64,000 bases of DNA from Orientallactaga sibirica (lineage: Eukaryota > Chordata > Mammalia > Rodentia > Dipodidae): assembly GCA_036365145.1 (NCBI GenBank), contig JAEOAD010000794.1, positions 1,736,001 to 1,800,000 on the forward strand. Direction: 5' to 3'. Under the pieces are notes generated by a model. The model was not told where the DNA came from, ran no database searches, and saw only the letters and a list, made by a program, of their open reading frames with translations. Of this stretch, positions 11,347-24,300 are shown in pieces (positions within the stretch are counted from its first letter, which is position 1; the number at the start of each line of letters is the position of its first letter). Position numbers and translations under genes: made by a program.

Positions 11347-12715
11347 GATCCTGGTGCACAAAAATCAACCTGAGACAACAAACTGAGAGATCTCCAACAA
11401 GGTTGCCTAGCCCCACAATGGAACTCTCCAATGAGAACATTGAGAAGACATCAGAAATAGAACCCCAAAATGAAAGCACACAGTAAGCTATGTGACCCTG
11501 ACCAAATGAATTGCTTAACTGGAAGCAAATCACCAAAAAAAAAATCACCTAAATGAAATGCACATAGCTTTCTTCACTATGATTAACTTACTTGAGGAAA
11601 GCCAGAGAGATCTCAAAAGAGATAAATGAGCTAAAGAGAATCTCAATAACCAGGTAGTTAAGCTTAATGAAGACATGATTAAATGCAAGAACAAATTTCA
11701 AGAAGTATCAAGAAAATCAAACCACAACTTGAAATTGGAACTTGACAAAGGGATGTATACTATACTGAAAAAAGCAACATAAAATACAAACTAAAATAGA
11801 GCTTGTAAAAGCCTCTCTAGAAACCTTCACTGACAGAGTTAATCTTGTGGAGGCTAGAACCTCAGAGCTGGAAGACAAGATAGAAGAAACAGTTCAGGAG
11901 TCCAAAAACTTTGATAAGCTCAAAAAACCATGTGAATAGGGGCTGGAGAGATGGCTTAGCAGTTAAGCGCTTGTCTGTGAAGCCTAAGGACCCAGTTCGA
12001 GGTTCGATTCCTGAGTACCCATGTAAGCCAGATGTACAAGGAGGTGCTTGCATCTAGTTTGCAGTGGTTGGAGGCCCTGTTGTGCCTATTCTTTCTCTCT
12101 CTCTCTCTCTCTGCCTGTTGCTCTCAAATAAATAAATAAAATTTAAAAATTAAAAAAATCATGTGAACAGAAGATGAGGGAACTGTGGGATACACTAAAA
12201 CAATCCAATATCCAGATCATGGGTATACTTGAAGGGGGAAGAAATTTAGGCCAAAGGCATGGACAACATATTCAACAAAATGATTGAAGAAAACATTCCA
12301 CCCTCTCAAAAGAGAGACACATCCAGATATTAGAAGCTCACAGAACTCCAAAAAGACTGGACCACAGAAGAAACTCTTCAAAGCATATCATCATCAAAAC
12401 TCTAAACAAACAGTTCTAAAAGCAGCAAGAGAGAAACAACTCATTACATACAAAGGGAATGCCATCAGAATTACCTCTGATTTCTCAATGGAAATCCTGA
12501 AAGCCCGAAGGGACGAAAATGGAGCATGTCAAAGTCCAAAAAAATATGGCTTCCAAACCAAACTACTCTACCCAGTGGAAGAATCCCTTATAATAGATGG
12601 TGAAAGAAAAAACTTCCATGATAAAAGCCAGCTCTATGATTATATGAACACAAAGCCAAACCTATAGAAAATACTTCAGGAAATTCTCCACACAAAAGAG
12701 TCAAATGACCAACCT
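11347..12715 (+). pseudogene. L1 ORF1 relic
   Basis: ORF1 encodes the L1 RNA-binding trimeric chaperone. The coiled-coil part is broken (11350-11930). A tRNA-SINE splits it, and the C-terminal RNA-binding part is best preserved at 12284-12667, with VLKAAREKQLITYKGNAIRI and ILKARRDENGA matching the ORF1 C-terminus of L1 B. The expected ATG is now GTG in the alignment to the L1 at 35374. Confidence 0.8.
11940..12150 (+). mobile_element. tRNA-derived SINE in ORF1
   Basis: Full-length copy: ggggctggagagatggctta, B box ggttcgattcc, CT-rich block and an aaataaataaaat tail. Flanks aaaaaaccatgtgaatag and aaaaaaatcatgtgaacag form an imperfect duplication. Confidence 0.93.
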
Positions 12716-13502
12716 TAAAAGTTTATAAGATGAAAATCACAATAACTAAAACTAGAATGGGCTTTAATGTACAAGTCCCAGGAAAGCACCAAACCCAATA
12801 ACCCCTACAACATGGCCAGGATTAAATTGACCCTCACAGTTATAACCTTATATATTAACACTCTTAATTCATCCATCAAAAGACACAAGTTAAGAGGGTA
12901 GATCAGAAAAATGGACCCTTCTATCTACTGTCTTCAAGAAACCCACCTCACCACTAAGGACAGACACCTCCTCTAAGTGAAAGGATGGACAATGATTTTC
13001 CAAGCAAATGGAAATAAGAAACAAGTGGGTGTGGCTATATTAATATCTAACAAAAATAAGACTGAAAACCAAAAATAATTAAAAAGGACAAAGAAGGCCA
13101 CTTTTTACTCAAGGGAATGAGACAGGTGCACTACAACTTATAAAACAAAACCTACATGACAAAAAACAGAAATAATTCTCAATACCATCATAGTATGGGA
13201 CTTTAATACCCCATTAGTGTCAGTATACAGATCATCCAAGCAGAAAATCAACAGGGAAATAACAGAGCTTAACAACACCATAGAAAAACTAGACCTAACA
13301 CATCTACAGAACACCCCACCTCAATTTGACAGAATATATAGTCTTCTTAGCAGCCCACAGTACCTTCTCCAAAACAGATCACATTTTAGGACATGAATCA
13401 TGGCTCCATAAATTCAGGAAAACTGATGTAACTTACTGCTAGAAATTACCACAAGAAACACAATAGAAATTACATCAGCTCCTGGAGACTGAACACACTT
13501 TT

Positions 13503-13749
13503 TTTAAAAAAATATTTTATTTATTTATTTGAGAGAGAGAGATCAGAAATAGGCAGGTAGAGAGTGAGAGAGAATAGGCGCGCCAGGGCCTCCAGCCACT
13601 GCAAACGAACTCCAGATGCATGTGCCTCCTTGTCCATCTGGCTAATGTGGGTCCTGGAGAATCGAGCCTCAAACCGGGGTCCTTAGGCTTCACAGGCAAG
13701 CGCTTAACCGCTAAGCCATCTCTCCAGTCCCAAGCCATCTCTCCAGTCC
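13503..13749 (-). mobile_element. tRNA-derived SINE with duplicated 5' end
   Basis: Minus-strand SINE inside ORF2. The 19-bp terminal unit aagccatctctccagtccc occurs twice in tandem (13713-13731 and 13732-13750). The target-site duplication ctgaacacactttt is at 13489-13502 and 13750-13763. Confidence 0.95.
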
Positions 13750-14394
13750 CTGAACACACTTTTAAATAACGAATGGGTGTGGAAGAAATCAAAAAGGAAA
13801 TTATAAAATTTTTAGAACTGAATGATAATGAAAACATAACCAAAACTTATGGGACCTGATGAAGCCAGTCCTAAGGGGAAAATTCAGAACACTAAATGCC
13901 TTCATAAGAAAGACAGAGAGATCTCAAATTAATAACTTAATAACTTTCCTAAAGGTGTTGGAAAATCAAGTACAATCCAACCCTAAAAGTTCCAGACAAA
14001 AAGAAATAATAAACAATAGGGCAGAAATTAATGAATGTAACCTAAGATAACAAGAAAGTTGATGAAAGGAAGATCTGGTTCTTTGAAAAAATAAACAAGA
14101 TCAATAAATACCTGGTCACTGTGATTAAATAAACAAACAAACAAACAAAAAAAGGAGACACCTCAACTTAACAAAATAAGAAATGAAAAGGGAGAGGTCA
14201 CATCAGACATCAATGAAATTGGAAAATCATCAGGACATACTTTCAAAACCTCTATTCTACAAAATTGGATAATTTGGAAGAAATGGATGAGTTCATAGAT
14301 GTGTATCACCTACCCAAACTAAATTCAGAACAGATAAATCTCCTACACAAACCTATTACAACCATTGAGATTGAAAAGTAATAAAAAACATCCC

Positions 14395-14858
14395 TGTATT
14401 AGTCAAGGTTCTCTAGAGGAACAGAACTGCTAGAATGAATTATATTAAAAAGGTAATTTATTGGGCTAGTTTACAGTAGTCCAATAGCAGTTGCAGGCCT
14501 GAGAATCAAGGAACAAGTAGCTGCTCAGTCTACATGCCAGATGCCTCGGCAGTCCCAATCTGGCACTGAAGGCCTGGAGGCTTCCTGAGGAGCTGCTTAT
14601 TTTCAATCCACACAGGTCTTCGGTCCCACTGGTCTTCAAGCCACACTGGAAGGCAGCACGCAGCTCTGGCAGCCAAGAGGAAGGAATAGGGCTCTTTTCA
14701 CCCAGAGCTTAAGTCCCCCTCTGAGAGGGGGCTGCCCATCATGGGGGAAGGACTCCTTCTTCAGTTAATCCTTCCTGGAAGCAACCTTAGAGACCCACCC
14801 AAAAGGCACTTCTGTGGATTACTAAACAGATCAAGTTGACAACACCTTAACCATCACA
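14395..14858 (+). mobile_element. Solo LTR inserted in ORF2
   Basis: A 464-base unit with TG…CA ends (tgtattagtcaaggttctct … taaccatcaca) interrupts the L1 frame between aaaaaacatccc and ctcccccaaagg. The 5-bp flanks atccc and ctccc differ at one base, fitting an old ERVL/MaLR-type insertion. No internal retroviral sequence is present. Confidence 0.75.
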
Positions 14859-16757
14859 CTCCCCCAAAGGAAAATTCCAGGACCAGATGGTTTCTAAACC
14901 AAATTCTACCAAATCTTCACAGAAGAAATGAAAACACTTTTTCTCAACCTGTTTCATATAGTTAGAGAACAGGTGGGAATGCTCACCAACTCTTTCAATG
15001 AAGCTAGCATTGCCCTAATACCTAAGCCAGACAGAGATACAATAAGAAAACTATAAATCTATATGCCTGATGAACTTAGATGCAAAAATCCTGAACAAAA
15101 TCCTTGCAAACTGAATTCAACAACATATCAAACATATCAAACAGGCTTCATCTCAGGGATGCAGGGATGGCTCAGGATATGGAAATCAATTAATGTAACA
15201 CACCACATAAATAGACTTAAACACAAGAACCATATGATCATTTCAATAGATGCAGAGAAAGCCTTTGACAAACTATGATATCACTTTATGATCAAAATGC
15301 TGGAGATAGATACAGAAAGTTTATATCTCAGCATATACAAAGGCTATATACAAAGCACCTAAAGCTCAGATAATGTTTAACAGGAAAAGACTCAAGGAGT
15401 TCCCATTAAGATTGGGAACAAGGCAAAGGTGCCCACTCTCACTACTGCTCTTCAACAAAGTACTAGAAGTCACAGCCCATGCAATAAGGCAGGAGAAAGA
15501 TATAAAAGGGATACAGATTGGAAGGGAAGAAGTCAAACTAGCCCTATTTGCAGATGACATGATCTTATTATATATAAATGACCTGAAAGACTCCACCATA
15601 AAACTTCTACAGATGATAAATTTCTTCAGCAAAGTGGCAGGATACAAAATCAACACACAAAAATCAGTAGCCCATCTATATGCAAAAGACAAATATACAC
15701 AGAAAGAAATCTGTGAGACTGACTATTTTCGATAACCACAAGAAAATCAAATTCCTTGGAATAATACTAACCAAGGATGTGAAAGACCTATATAATATAA
15801 ACATAAAACGCTCAAGAAATAAATTGAGGAGACGTGAAAAGATGGAAAGACTCTTGGATAGGTAGAATATTGTGAAAATGGCAATTCTACCAAAAGCAAT
15901 ATACAGATTCAATGCAATACCAAGAAAAATCCCAGCATCATTCTTCACAGAAATGGAAAAAAACTGATCTCAAAATTCAAGAAGAATGGCAGCAGGCCTT
16001 GGATATCTAAACACCTATGGAGGTATCAACATACCCAATCTAAAGCTATACTACAAATCCATAGTAACAAAAACAGCATGGTACTAGCATAAAGACCCAG
16101 TCCTTAGGTCAAGTAGCTACAGCTACTTGATCTTTGACAAAGGAGCCGACAATGTACACTGCAGACAGCATCTTCAACAAATGGTGCTGATCAAATTGGA
16201 TAACCACATGTAGAAAAATGAAACTAAACCCACTTCTCTCACCATACACAAATGTCAACTCCAAATGGATTAATGACATCAATATAATACCTGAAACTCT
16301 TAATTGTCTGGAAGAAAAAATAGGGAGAATTCTCCACAATATAGGAGTGGGGAGAGACTTCCTAAGCAATACATCAGTAGCCCCATAAATTACACAATCA
16401 CTTAACCAGTGGGATCTCATGAAGCTAAAAAGCTTTTGTATGGACAAACATACCATAATAAGAGCCAAAATATTATTCACAGAATGGGAGAAAATATTTG
16501 CCAACTATACCACTGACAGAGGCCTAATATCTAGGATCAACAGAGAACTCTTAAAAACTATGCAATAAAAATAAAATCAAACAACCCACTTAAAAATGGG
16601 GCAGAGAACTGAATAGGTAGTTCTCAGTGGAAGAAATACAAATTTCTAATACTCACTTAAGGAAATGTTCAACATCCTTAACCATCAGGGAAATGCAAAC
16701 TAAAATGAGATTCTGCTTTACTCCAGGTAGGATGACAATCATTAAAAAATCAAACCA

Positions 16758-16980
16758 GCGGCTGGAGAGATGGATTAGCAGTTAAGGCATTTGCCTGTGA
16801 AACCAAAGGATCCAAGTTTGATTACCCAGGACCCACGTAAGCCAGATGCATAAGGGGCACACGCATCTGGAGTTCGTTTGCAGTGGCTACTGGCCCTGGT
16901 ATGCCCATTCTTTCTCTGCCTGTCTCTATTCTCTTTACCCCCTTCTCTGCTTGCAAATACATAAATAAAATTTTTTTAAA
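16758..16980 (+). mobile_element. tRNA-derived SINE in ORF2
   Basis: Starts gcggctggagagatgg and ends in an A-rich tail. The perfect 17-bp duplication attaaaaaatcaaacca is at 16741-16757 and 16981-16997. Confidence 0.96.
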
Positions 16981-17032
16981 ATTAAAAAATCAAACCACAA
17001 TAAATGTTGGCAAGAATGTAGGGAAAGAGGAA

Positions 17033-17384
17033 GTGGTGGTTTGATTCAGGTGTACCTCATAAACTTAGGTGTTCTGAATGCTAGGTCCCCAGCTGATGGA
17101 GATTTGGGAATTAACGCTTCCTGGAGGCAGTGTATTGTTGGGGGTGGGCTTATGGGTATGATAGCCAGCTCCCCCTTGCTAGTGTTTGGCACACTCTCCT
17201 GTTCCTGTAGTCCACCTGATCTTGGCCAGGAGGTGATGTCCACCCTCGGCTCATGCTATAGTTTTCCCCTGCTATCATGGAGCTTCCCCTTCAAGCCTGT
17301 AGGCCAAAATAAACCTCTTTTTTTTTCCCCACAAGCTGCTCTTGGTTGGGTGATTTCTACCAGCAATGTGAACCTAACTGCAAC
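17033..17384 (+). mobile_element. LTR-like element in L1 ORF2
   Basis: About 350 bases interrupt the L1 between aaagaggaa and agaggaacattcattcact, giving an agaggaa duplication. Inside are tgaatgctaggtccccagct and gtaggccaaaataaacctc, matching the LTR-like units near 6052 and 46180. It has no coding capacity; the long open frame across it (17041-17691) is an accident of the fusion. Confidence 0.7.
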
Positions 17385-18025
17385 AGAGGAACATTCATTC
17401 ACTGCTGGTGGGAGTGCAAACTTGTGTACCACTATGAAATTCAACATAGAGACTCCTGAAAAACATGAAAATAGAGCTGCAAATGAACCAGTTATTCCTC
17501 TACTGGGCATCTACCTTTCTAAAGGCTCCATGCTTCACTGTAGAGATATTTGCTCAACCATGTTTATAGCTGCTCAATTCATAATATCTAAGAACTGGAA
17601 TCAACCCAGTTGCCCATCATTTTATGAATGGTTAATGAAGATGTGGTATATTTACACAATGAAATTCTCCTCAGCAGTAAGAAAAAAATGATATAATGAA
17701 ATTTATAGGAAAATGGACAGACTTGGCATAGATCATACTCAGCAGACTAACACAACACAGAAAGACAAACTCTGCATGTTCTCTGTGGTGCCTAACATGG
17801 AACAGCTTGAGCTGTTCATATATGTGACAGGAAACTCGAGGGCCAGATAATATGGATGGAAGGGATGGGGGGGTTGGGGAAGATACACACAGAACTAAAC
17901 CCAAAATGAATTGGTACCATAGAAACCTTTTTCCTGGATAGTAGACCAAAAGAATAACCCACGACAGTAGCATGTGGGGATAGTCTTGAGAGGGTGGGAT
18001 GAAGCCTAAGCTTAAAACATTTGGC

Positions 18026-18236
18026 TCTTAGATGGAATAGCTTAGCAGTTAACGCACTTGCCTGTGAAGCCTAAGGACCTAAATTAGATTCCCCAGTACC
18101 TACATAAGCCAGATGCACAAGGTAGTACATGCATCTGGAGCTCGTTTGCAGTGGCTTCTTTCTCTCTGCCTCTTTCTCTCTCATAAATAAATAAGTAAAT
18201 AAATGAATGAATAAATAAATATTTAAAAAGAAAAAA
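18026..18236 (+). mobile_element. tRNA-derived SINE in L1 3' UTR
   Basis: Recognisable body (ataagccagatgcacaaggt, gcatctggagctcgtttgca) with a weak 5' end and an aaataaat tail. The duplication aaaacatttggc is at 18014-18025 and 18237-18248. Confidence 0.93.
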
Positions 18237-19302
18237 AAAACATTTGGCCTGTAACTCCCAATACCAGAAATTGGTTGCTACCACATTGCACTGTTGATCA
18301 GAGAGGCCTATGAGGTCGCAAAACAAGACAAACTTTTGTCAAAGCACTTATCACCTGCCTGAGGTATAAGGTAAGACCCAATTGCTAAAGATACCACAGG
18401 CTGCCAACACAGACCACCAAGAGATCTGACTGAAATACAGAGAGAAGCCAGTTCCCAGATAGTTAGTCCTTATAGTGCTGGAAAGTGCTCCATGAGCTGC
18501 TGTGGGAAAGTGGCCAAGAACATTGTGAGCAAGCAGGGGACACTGCTATTCAAAAGCAACCAGTCTGATAAGACACACACACCTGTACAATGGTGGAACC
18601 CAGCCTTGGAGGGTAACTAATGACTTTCTGATTAGCTAAGAGATGCACTCAGTGGGAAGAAACTTACAGCTGGAAATGGGAACCAGAATCCTATGGAGAC
18701 CAAGATTACAGTCTCCAATGACAAGCTCCCACTAGTCTTTTTGCCAAAAGAAGGGTTACATCCATCAAAATCTCTCTAAATTAACAACGGTTATCCCATT
18801 TCACCTATGTTGACCTCATTCTCTGTTGGAGAATGTTTTTCTTTTACAGAAGGTAGTGAGAACTTAGGAGATAAACTACCCTTCACATATCTGCCAGGGC
18901 TCAGGTGAAACCACAGAGGAAGAGTGCTTCTTCTATGGTGAGCCTAACACTCTGGGCCAGGGTGAAGGAGACAGACACTGAGGATACTAAACACATACCA
19001 AATCAGAAATCTAGAAGCTCCTGGATAAAGTAGACTTAAAACACACCCACCACTGCTTGGGGAATTTTGCAGAAGGAGGATGTGGAAAAATTTTAAGAGC
19101 CACATGTTGGGAGGGCATATACAGAGGTACTGCCCCCCACAATGACTGACTGCTGCTCTCACATCTCCCAAACCCATGGGGAATACCAGTAATATCATTA
19201 AGGAGGGTCTTCAGTGGAATGGGGGCAGGGAGGAGAGAAACGATGGTATCACACATGATGTGTCCATACAAAGTATATGCTAAATAAACAAGTAAGTAAG
19301 TA

Positions 19303-19535
19303 AAATCTGGAGATAGCTTATGGGTTAAAGAGCTGGCTTGCAAAGCCTAAGGACTTATGTTCAACTCTCCATGTGTCACGTAAGCCAGATGCACAAGGTG
19401 ACGCAAGTGCGCAAGGTCACACATGCTCACAAAATGGTGCACACATCTGGAGTTTGACTGCACTGGTTGAAGGCCCTGGCACACCAATTCTCTTCCTCCC
19501 TTTCTCTCTCTGATAAAAAATAATTTAAAAAGTAA
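19303..19535 (+). mobile_element. tRNA-derived SINE at L1 3' end
   Basis: Longer SINE subtype with extra text in its middle (gacgcaagtgcgcaaggtca), a ctctctctga stretch and an A-rich tail. It sits directly on the tail of the plus-strand L1. Confidence 0.85.
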
Positions 19536-19557
19536 ATTAAAATGTCCAAAATCTGTA

Positions 19558-19636
19558 TGTTTGACTGCAGTGGCTGAAGGCCCTAGCACACCAAATCTCT
19601 TTCTCTGATAAAAAGTAATTAAAAAATAAATTAAAA
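19558..19636 (+). mobile_element. Truncated tRNA-SINE 3' fragment
   Basis: Repeats the 3' part of the preceding SINE (tttgactgcagtggctgaag … ttctctgataaaaagtaatt). It may be a partial duplication of that SINE or an independent truncated copy. Confidence 0.7.
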
Positions 19637-19820
19637 GTTGGGCATGGTGGCACATGCCTTTAATCCCAGCATGCGGGAGGCAGAGGTAGGAGGATCACCA
19701 TGAGTTCAAGGCCACCTTGAGACTATATAGTGAATTCCAGGTCAGCCTGAGCTAGAGTAAGACCCTACCTTGAAAAACTAAACTAAACTAAACTAAACTA
19801 AACTAAACTAAACTAAACTA
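19637..19820 (+). mobile_element. B1 SINE with (AAACT)n tail
   Basis: Plus-strand B1 (gggcatggtggcacatgcct … agaccctaccttgaaaaact). Its A-rich tail has become a pentanucleotide array of about eight aaact units (about 19777-19816). Confidence 0.95.
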
Positions 19821-21361
19821 AAATGTCCAGAATTTATAAGCTGTTAGGAAGTTGCTAATTCTTGGCAATTGAAAATAATTTAGTTAATGGTTGCTTCAAT
19901 AGCTGTTTGATGAGCACAACTGTCCAAATGCCTGCTTACATTTCTTTGAAAACTACTCAGCACTATGTCTTGAGTAGAAATCAGCATCTAGAAAACAGCA
20001 GATCTTAGAAAACAGTTGCTGAATTTCTTTTTTTTTTTTCAATTTTTATTGACTTTTAATCTTACATACCAAAAAAAACCCCACCTGACATTTCCCTCCC
20101 CTCCCCCATTCCACTTTAGAACTCCGGTCTCCATCATATCCCCTCCCTTTCTCCATTAGTCTCTCTCCTAATTTGATGACATCATCTTTCTCTTCTATTT
20201 TGAGGGTCTTGCAAAGGTATTGCTAGGCACTGCAAGATCATGGATATCGAGGCCAATTTCTGTCTGGGCAGCTGCATAGTAAGAGGTCATATCCTTCCTT
20301 TGGCTCTTCCATTCTATCCGCCCCCTCTTCCGCAATGGTCCCTGAGCCACTGGAGGATGTGACAGAGGTGTTTCAGTGCTAGGCACTCCTCCATCCCTTC
20401 TTCTCAGCACTATGTTGCCTTTTGTGTCATCCCAGTGGTCATCACCATCTGAAAAGAGAAGCTTCTCTAGCCAGAAGTGAGAATAGCGTTAATATGTGGA
20501 CATGAACATTTAGTGTAGTGTCCCCAGGGCAGCTTGGTGGGAATAATATATACATTTAGTCAGACATGAGCAGGCTTATACCCCCAAGGCTCATGACCTC
20601 ACCTACCATAGACTTTTACTTAGGTTTTTCAGTACCGGGTATGTATCCCCTCCCGTAGAGAGGGCCTTCAGTCCAATTATGGAGCAGTTGGTTACCCCAA
20701 GAGTAGACACGCCACTATTGCACCCGTTCAGTCATTGGGCCTGTCTGGCCAAACTTGAATATTCAGCATCCACTATTTTCACTGTTGATGGCTTCTGTCT
20801 CCGATACGCTGCGTGCAGTGCAGCTTTTTCCAGCTTTCAGTTGGCTGGTCTACAGGGAGAAGGTTTTCTGCTCAGCACCAGCTTGCTTTCTCAGTGTCCT
20901 TGCCTCTCAGGCATGAGGTGTCTTCAGCAATAGGGTCTTACTATCTATTTCTCTAGGGAAACCAAGGGCTTTGGCAAAAGCCTTAATGTTTTGGAGGCTA
21001 CCGGGACCTCCTTGGCCAACATCTCACTGGAAGGAGTTCCATCCCAGGTACTGAAAATTTTCTAGTAACAGTCTACATCTTCTAGACGTGACCTTATTCA
21101 AAAAAGTAGTTTTACATATGTCTTATTGATAATATCTTGAGTTTAGATTGTCCCTCCCCCTGCCCTTTTTGTATGCATTCTCTTCCCATGGCCTCGTTTA
21201 GGCCATTCCCCTCCCTGTACTCAGTTCTTCTACTTATATATGTGTATTACCATACACTTAAGTCCTTACCTTTCTTCCCTCCCTTATAGCCTTTTACCCA
21301 CTTACTGGTTTCTGGAACCTATTTTTGGTTCCAGTTCATACACAAGTCTATACATTGGTAG

Positions 21362-24300
21362 CTAGGATCCACATATGAGAGAGAACATGTGACAATTGGC
21401 TTTCTGAGCCTGGGTTACCTCACTAAGTATAATCCTTTCCAGATCCATCCATTTCCCTGCAAATTTCATAATTTCATTTTTCTTTACTGCTGAATAGAAC
21501 TCCATTGTGTAAATGTACCACAACTTTATTATCCACTCATCTGTGGACGGACATCTAGGCTGCTTCCATTTCTTAGCTATTGTGAATAGAGCAGCAATAA
21601 ACATGGTTTTGCAAGTATCTCTAAGGAAGTGAGAAGAGTCCTCTGGATATATGCCTAGGAGTGCTATAGCTGGATCATATGGTAAATCTATTTCTAGCTG
21701 TCTCAAGAACCTCCACACTGATTTCCACAGTGGCTGGACCAGCTTACATTCCCAAAGACAGTGTAGAAGTGTTCCTGTTTTTCCACATCCACGCCAACAC
21801 TTATTGTCATTTGTTTTCTTGATGGCAGCCATTCTGACAGGAGTGATATGGAATCTCAAAGTGGTTTTAATTTGCATTTCCCTGATGGCTAAGGATGTAG
21901 AACATTTTTTTAGATGTTTATATGCCATCTGTGTTTCATCTTCCGTGAATTCTCTATTTGTTCCGTAGCCCATTTTTTAACTGGGTTGTTTGAATTCTTG
22001 TTATTCTGTTTTTTGAGTTCTTTGTATATTCTGGATATGAATCCTCTGTCAGATGAATAACTGGCAAAGATTTTCTCCCATTCTGTAGGTTGTCTTTTTG
22101 CTCTATTCACAGTGTCCTTTGCTGTACAAAAGCTTTGTAATTTTATAAGGTCCCAGTGGTTGATTAGTGCTTTTATTCTCTGAGCAATTGGAGTTATATT
22201 CAGAAAGTCCTTGCCTATTCCAATATGTTGAAGAGTTTCCCCTACTTTTTCCTCTAGCATTTTCAGAGTTTCAGGTCTGATATTAAGGTCCCTGATCCAT
22301 TTGGACCTGATTCTTGTGCAAGGAGAGAGACAAGGATCTATGTTTATCCTTTTACAAACAGATGTCCAATTTTCCCAGCACCACTTGTTAAAGAGGCTAT
22401 CTTTTCTCCAATGAGTATTTTTGGCGTTTTTGTCAAAAATCAGGTAGCTGTAGCTGTCTGGATTAATATTTGGGTCTTCTATTCTGTTCCATTGATCTAC
22501 CTGTCTGTCCTTGTGCCAGTACCATGCTGTTTTTGTTACTATGGCTTTGTAGTATAACTTAAAATCGGGTATGGTTATACCACCTGCCTGATTTTTGTTA
22601 TGCAAAATTGTTTTGGCTATTTGAGGTTTTTTGTGTTTCCAGATGAATTTTAGTATTGTTTTTTTCTATTTCTGTGAAGAATGCTATTGGGATTTTAATG
22701 GGGATCGCATTAAATGTGTAGATTGCTTTTGGTAAGATTGACATTTTCACAATATTGGTTCTTCCAATCCAGGAGCATGGAATGTCTTTCCATTTTCTTG
22801 TGTCTTCTGCAATTTGTCGCTTGAGTTTTTTAAAGTTCTCATTGTAGAGATCCTTCACTTCCTTGGTTAAGTTTATTCCAAGGTATTTTATTTTTTTTGA
22901 GGCAATTGTGGATGGGAGAGATTCCCTGATTTCATCCTCTGCATGTTTGTTGTTAGTGTATAGAAAAGCTACTGATTTCTGTGTGTTTATTTTGTATCCT
23001 GCTACATTGCTAAAAGTGTTTATCAGCTCTAATAATTTGCTGGTAGAGTCCTTAGGATCTGTTATGTATAGAATCATATCATCTGCAAATAATGATAATT
23101 TGACCTCTTCCTTTCCGATTTGTATCCCCTTTATGAGTGCCTCTTGCCTTATTGCTATGGCTAAGACTTCCAATACTATATTAAATAATAGTGGAGAAAG
23201 TGGACACCCTTGTCTTGTTCCTGAATTTAGAGGAAAAGCTTCAAGTTTTTCCCCATTAAGTATTATGTTGGCTGTAGGTTTGTCATAAATAGCTTTTATT
23301 ATGTTGAGATATGTACCTTCTATTCCAAGTTTCTGTAGTACTTTCACCATGAAGGGGTGTTGGATTTTGTCAAATGCCTTTTCTGCATCTATTGAGATGA
23401 CCATGTGATTTTTGTCCTTCAGACCATTTATATGGTGTATTACATTTATGGATTTGCGTATGTTGAACCATCCCTGCATCTCTGGGATAAAGCCTACTTG
23501 GTCAGGGTGAATAATCTTTCTGATATATTCTTGTATTCTGTTTGCCAGTATTTTGTTGAGAATTTTTGCATCTATGTTCATGAGGGAGATTGGTCTATAG
23601 TTTTCTTTTTTTGATCTGTCTTTGTCCGGTTTGGGTATCAGGGTGATGCTGGCTTCATAGAAGGATTTTGGTAGAATTCCTTCCTCTTCTATTTTATGGA
23701 AAAGTTTGAGAAGCATTGGTGTTAGATCTTCCAGGAATGTCTAGTAAAATTCAGTAGTAAATCCATCTGGGCCTGGGCTTTTTTTAATTGGGAGACTTTT
23801 TATGACTGCTTGGATCTCTGTGGTTGTTATAGGTCTATTTAAATGGTTTATCTCATCTTGATTTAATTTTGGTAGGTCATATAAATCAAGGAAATCATCC
23901 ATTTCTTTCAGGTTTTCAAACTTAGAGGCATATATATTCTTAAAGTATGTCCGTATGATTTTCTGAATTTCTTTGGTATCTGTTGTGATGTTGCCTTTTT
24001 CATCTCTAATTTTATCAATTTTTGTCTCTTCTCTCTTTCTTTTGGTCAGATTTGCTAAGGGTTTGTCAATCTTGTTAATCCTTTCAAAGAACCAACTCTT
24101 TGTTTCATTGATTTTTTTGATTTTTTTGGTTTCCATTTCATTAATTTCTGCCCTAACCTTTATTATTTCTTCCCGTCTACTGATTTTTGGTTTGCCTTGT
24201 TCTTCTCTTTCCAAGGCCTTAAGGTGAAGCATTAAATTGTTTAGTTGTGAACTCTCTAGTTTCTTAATATAGGCACTTAGAGCTATAAATTTCCCTCGTA

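Larger units (their letters stand above)
12812..17794 (+). pseudogene. L1 ORF2 relic (endonuclease, reverse transcriptase, C-terminus)
   Basis: Starts near atggccaggattaaattgac, with an endonuclease block resembling ITLNINGLNSPIKKHR and the CCLQETH box. Reverse transcriptase boxes follow: IDAEKAFDK (about 15246-15274), the [19 protein letters not shown] segment (about 15415-15470) and an intact FADDM box (15547-15561). Conserved C-terminal L1 sequence extends to about 17794. Numerous stops and frameshifts and four inserted elements make it non-functional. Confidence 0.88.
9786..19300 (+). mobile_element. Nearly full-length old L1 (plus strand) with nested inserts
   Basis: Order: 5' end (gacttctggtcaaatggcag, parallel to other L1 5' ends), C-rich 5' UTR, ORF1 relic, ORF2 relic, 3' UTR and a tail of aagtaagtaag. 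Later inserts are a B1 (11.1 kb), tRNA-SINEs (11.9, 13.5, 16.8 and 18.0 kb), a solo LTR (14.4 kb) and an LTR-like element (17.0 kb). Without them it is roughly 7.5 kb. aaaatgtcca occurs just before the 5' end (9777-9786) and again at 19536-19545 and 19820-19829, a possible but confused target-site duplication. Confidence 0.85.

Noticed and set aside
17041..17691. 216-codon open frame on the plus strand
   Set aside because: It fuses an LTR-like insert with L1 ORF2 C-terminal sequence; the frame is an accident of the insertion.
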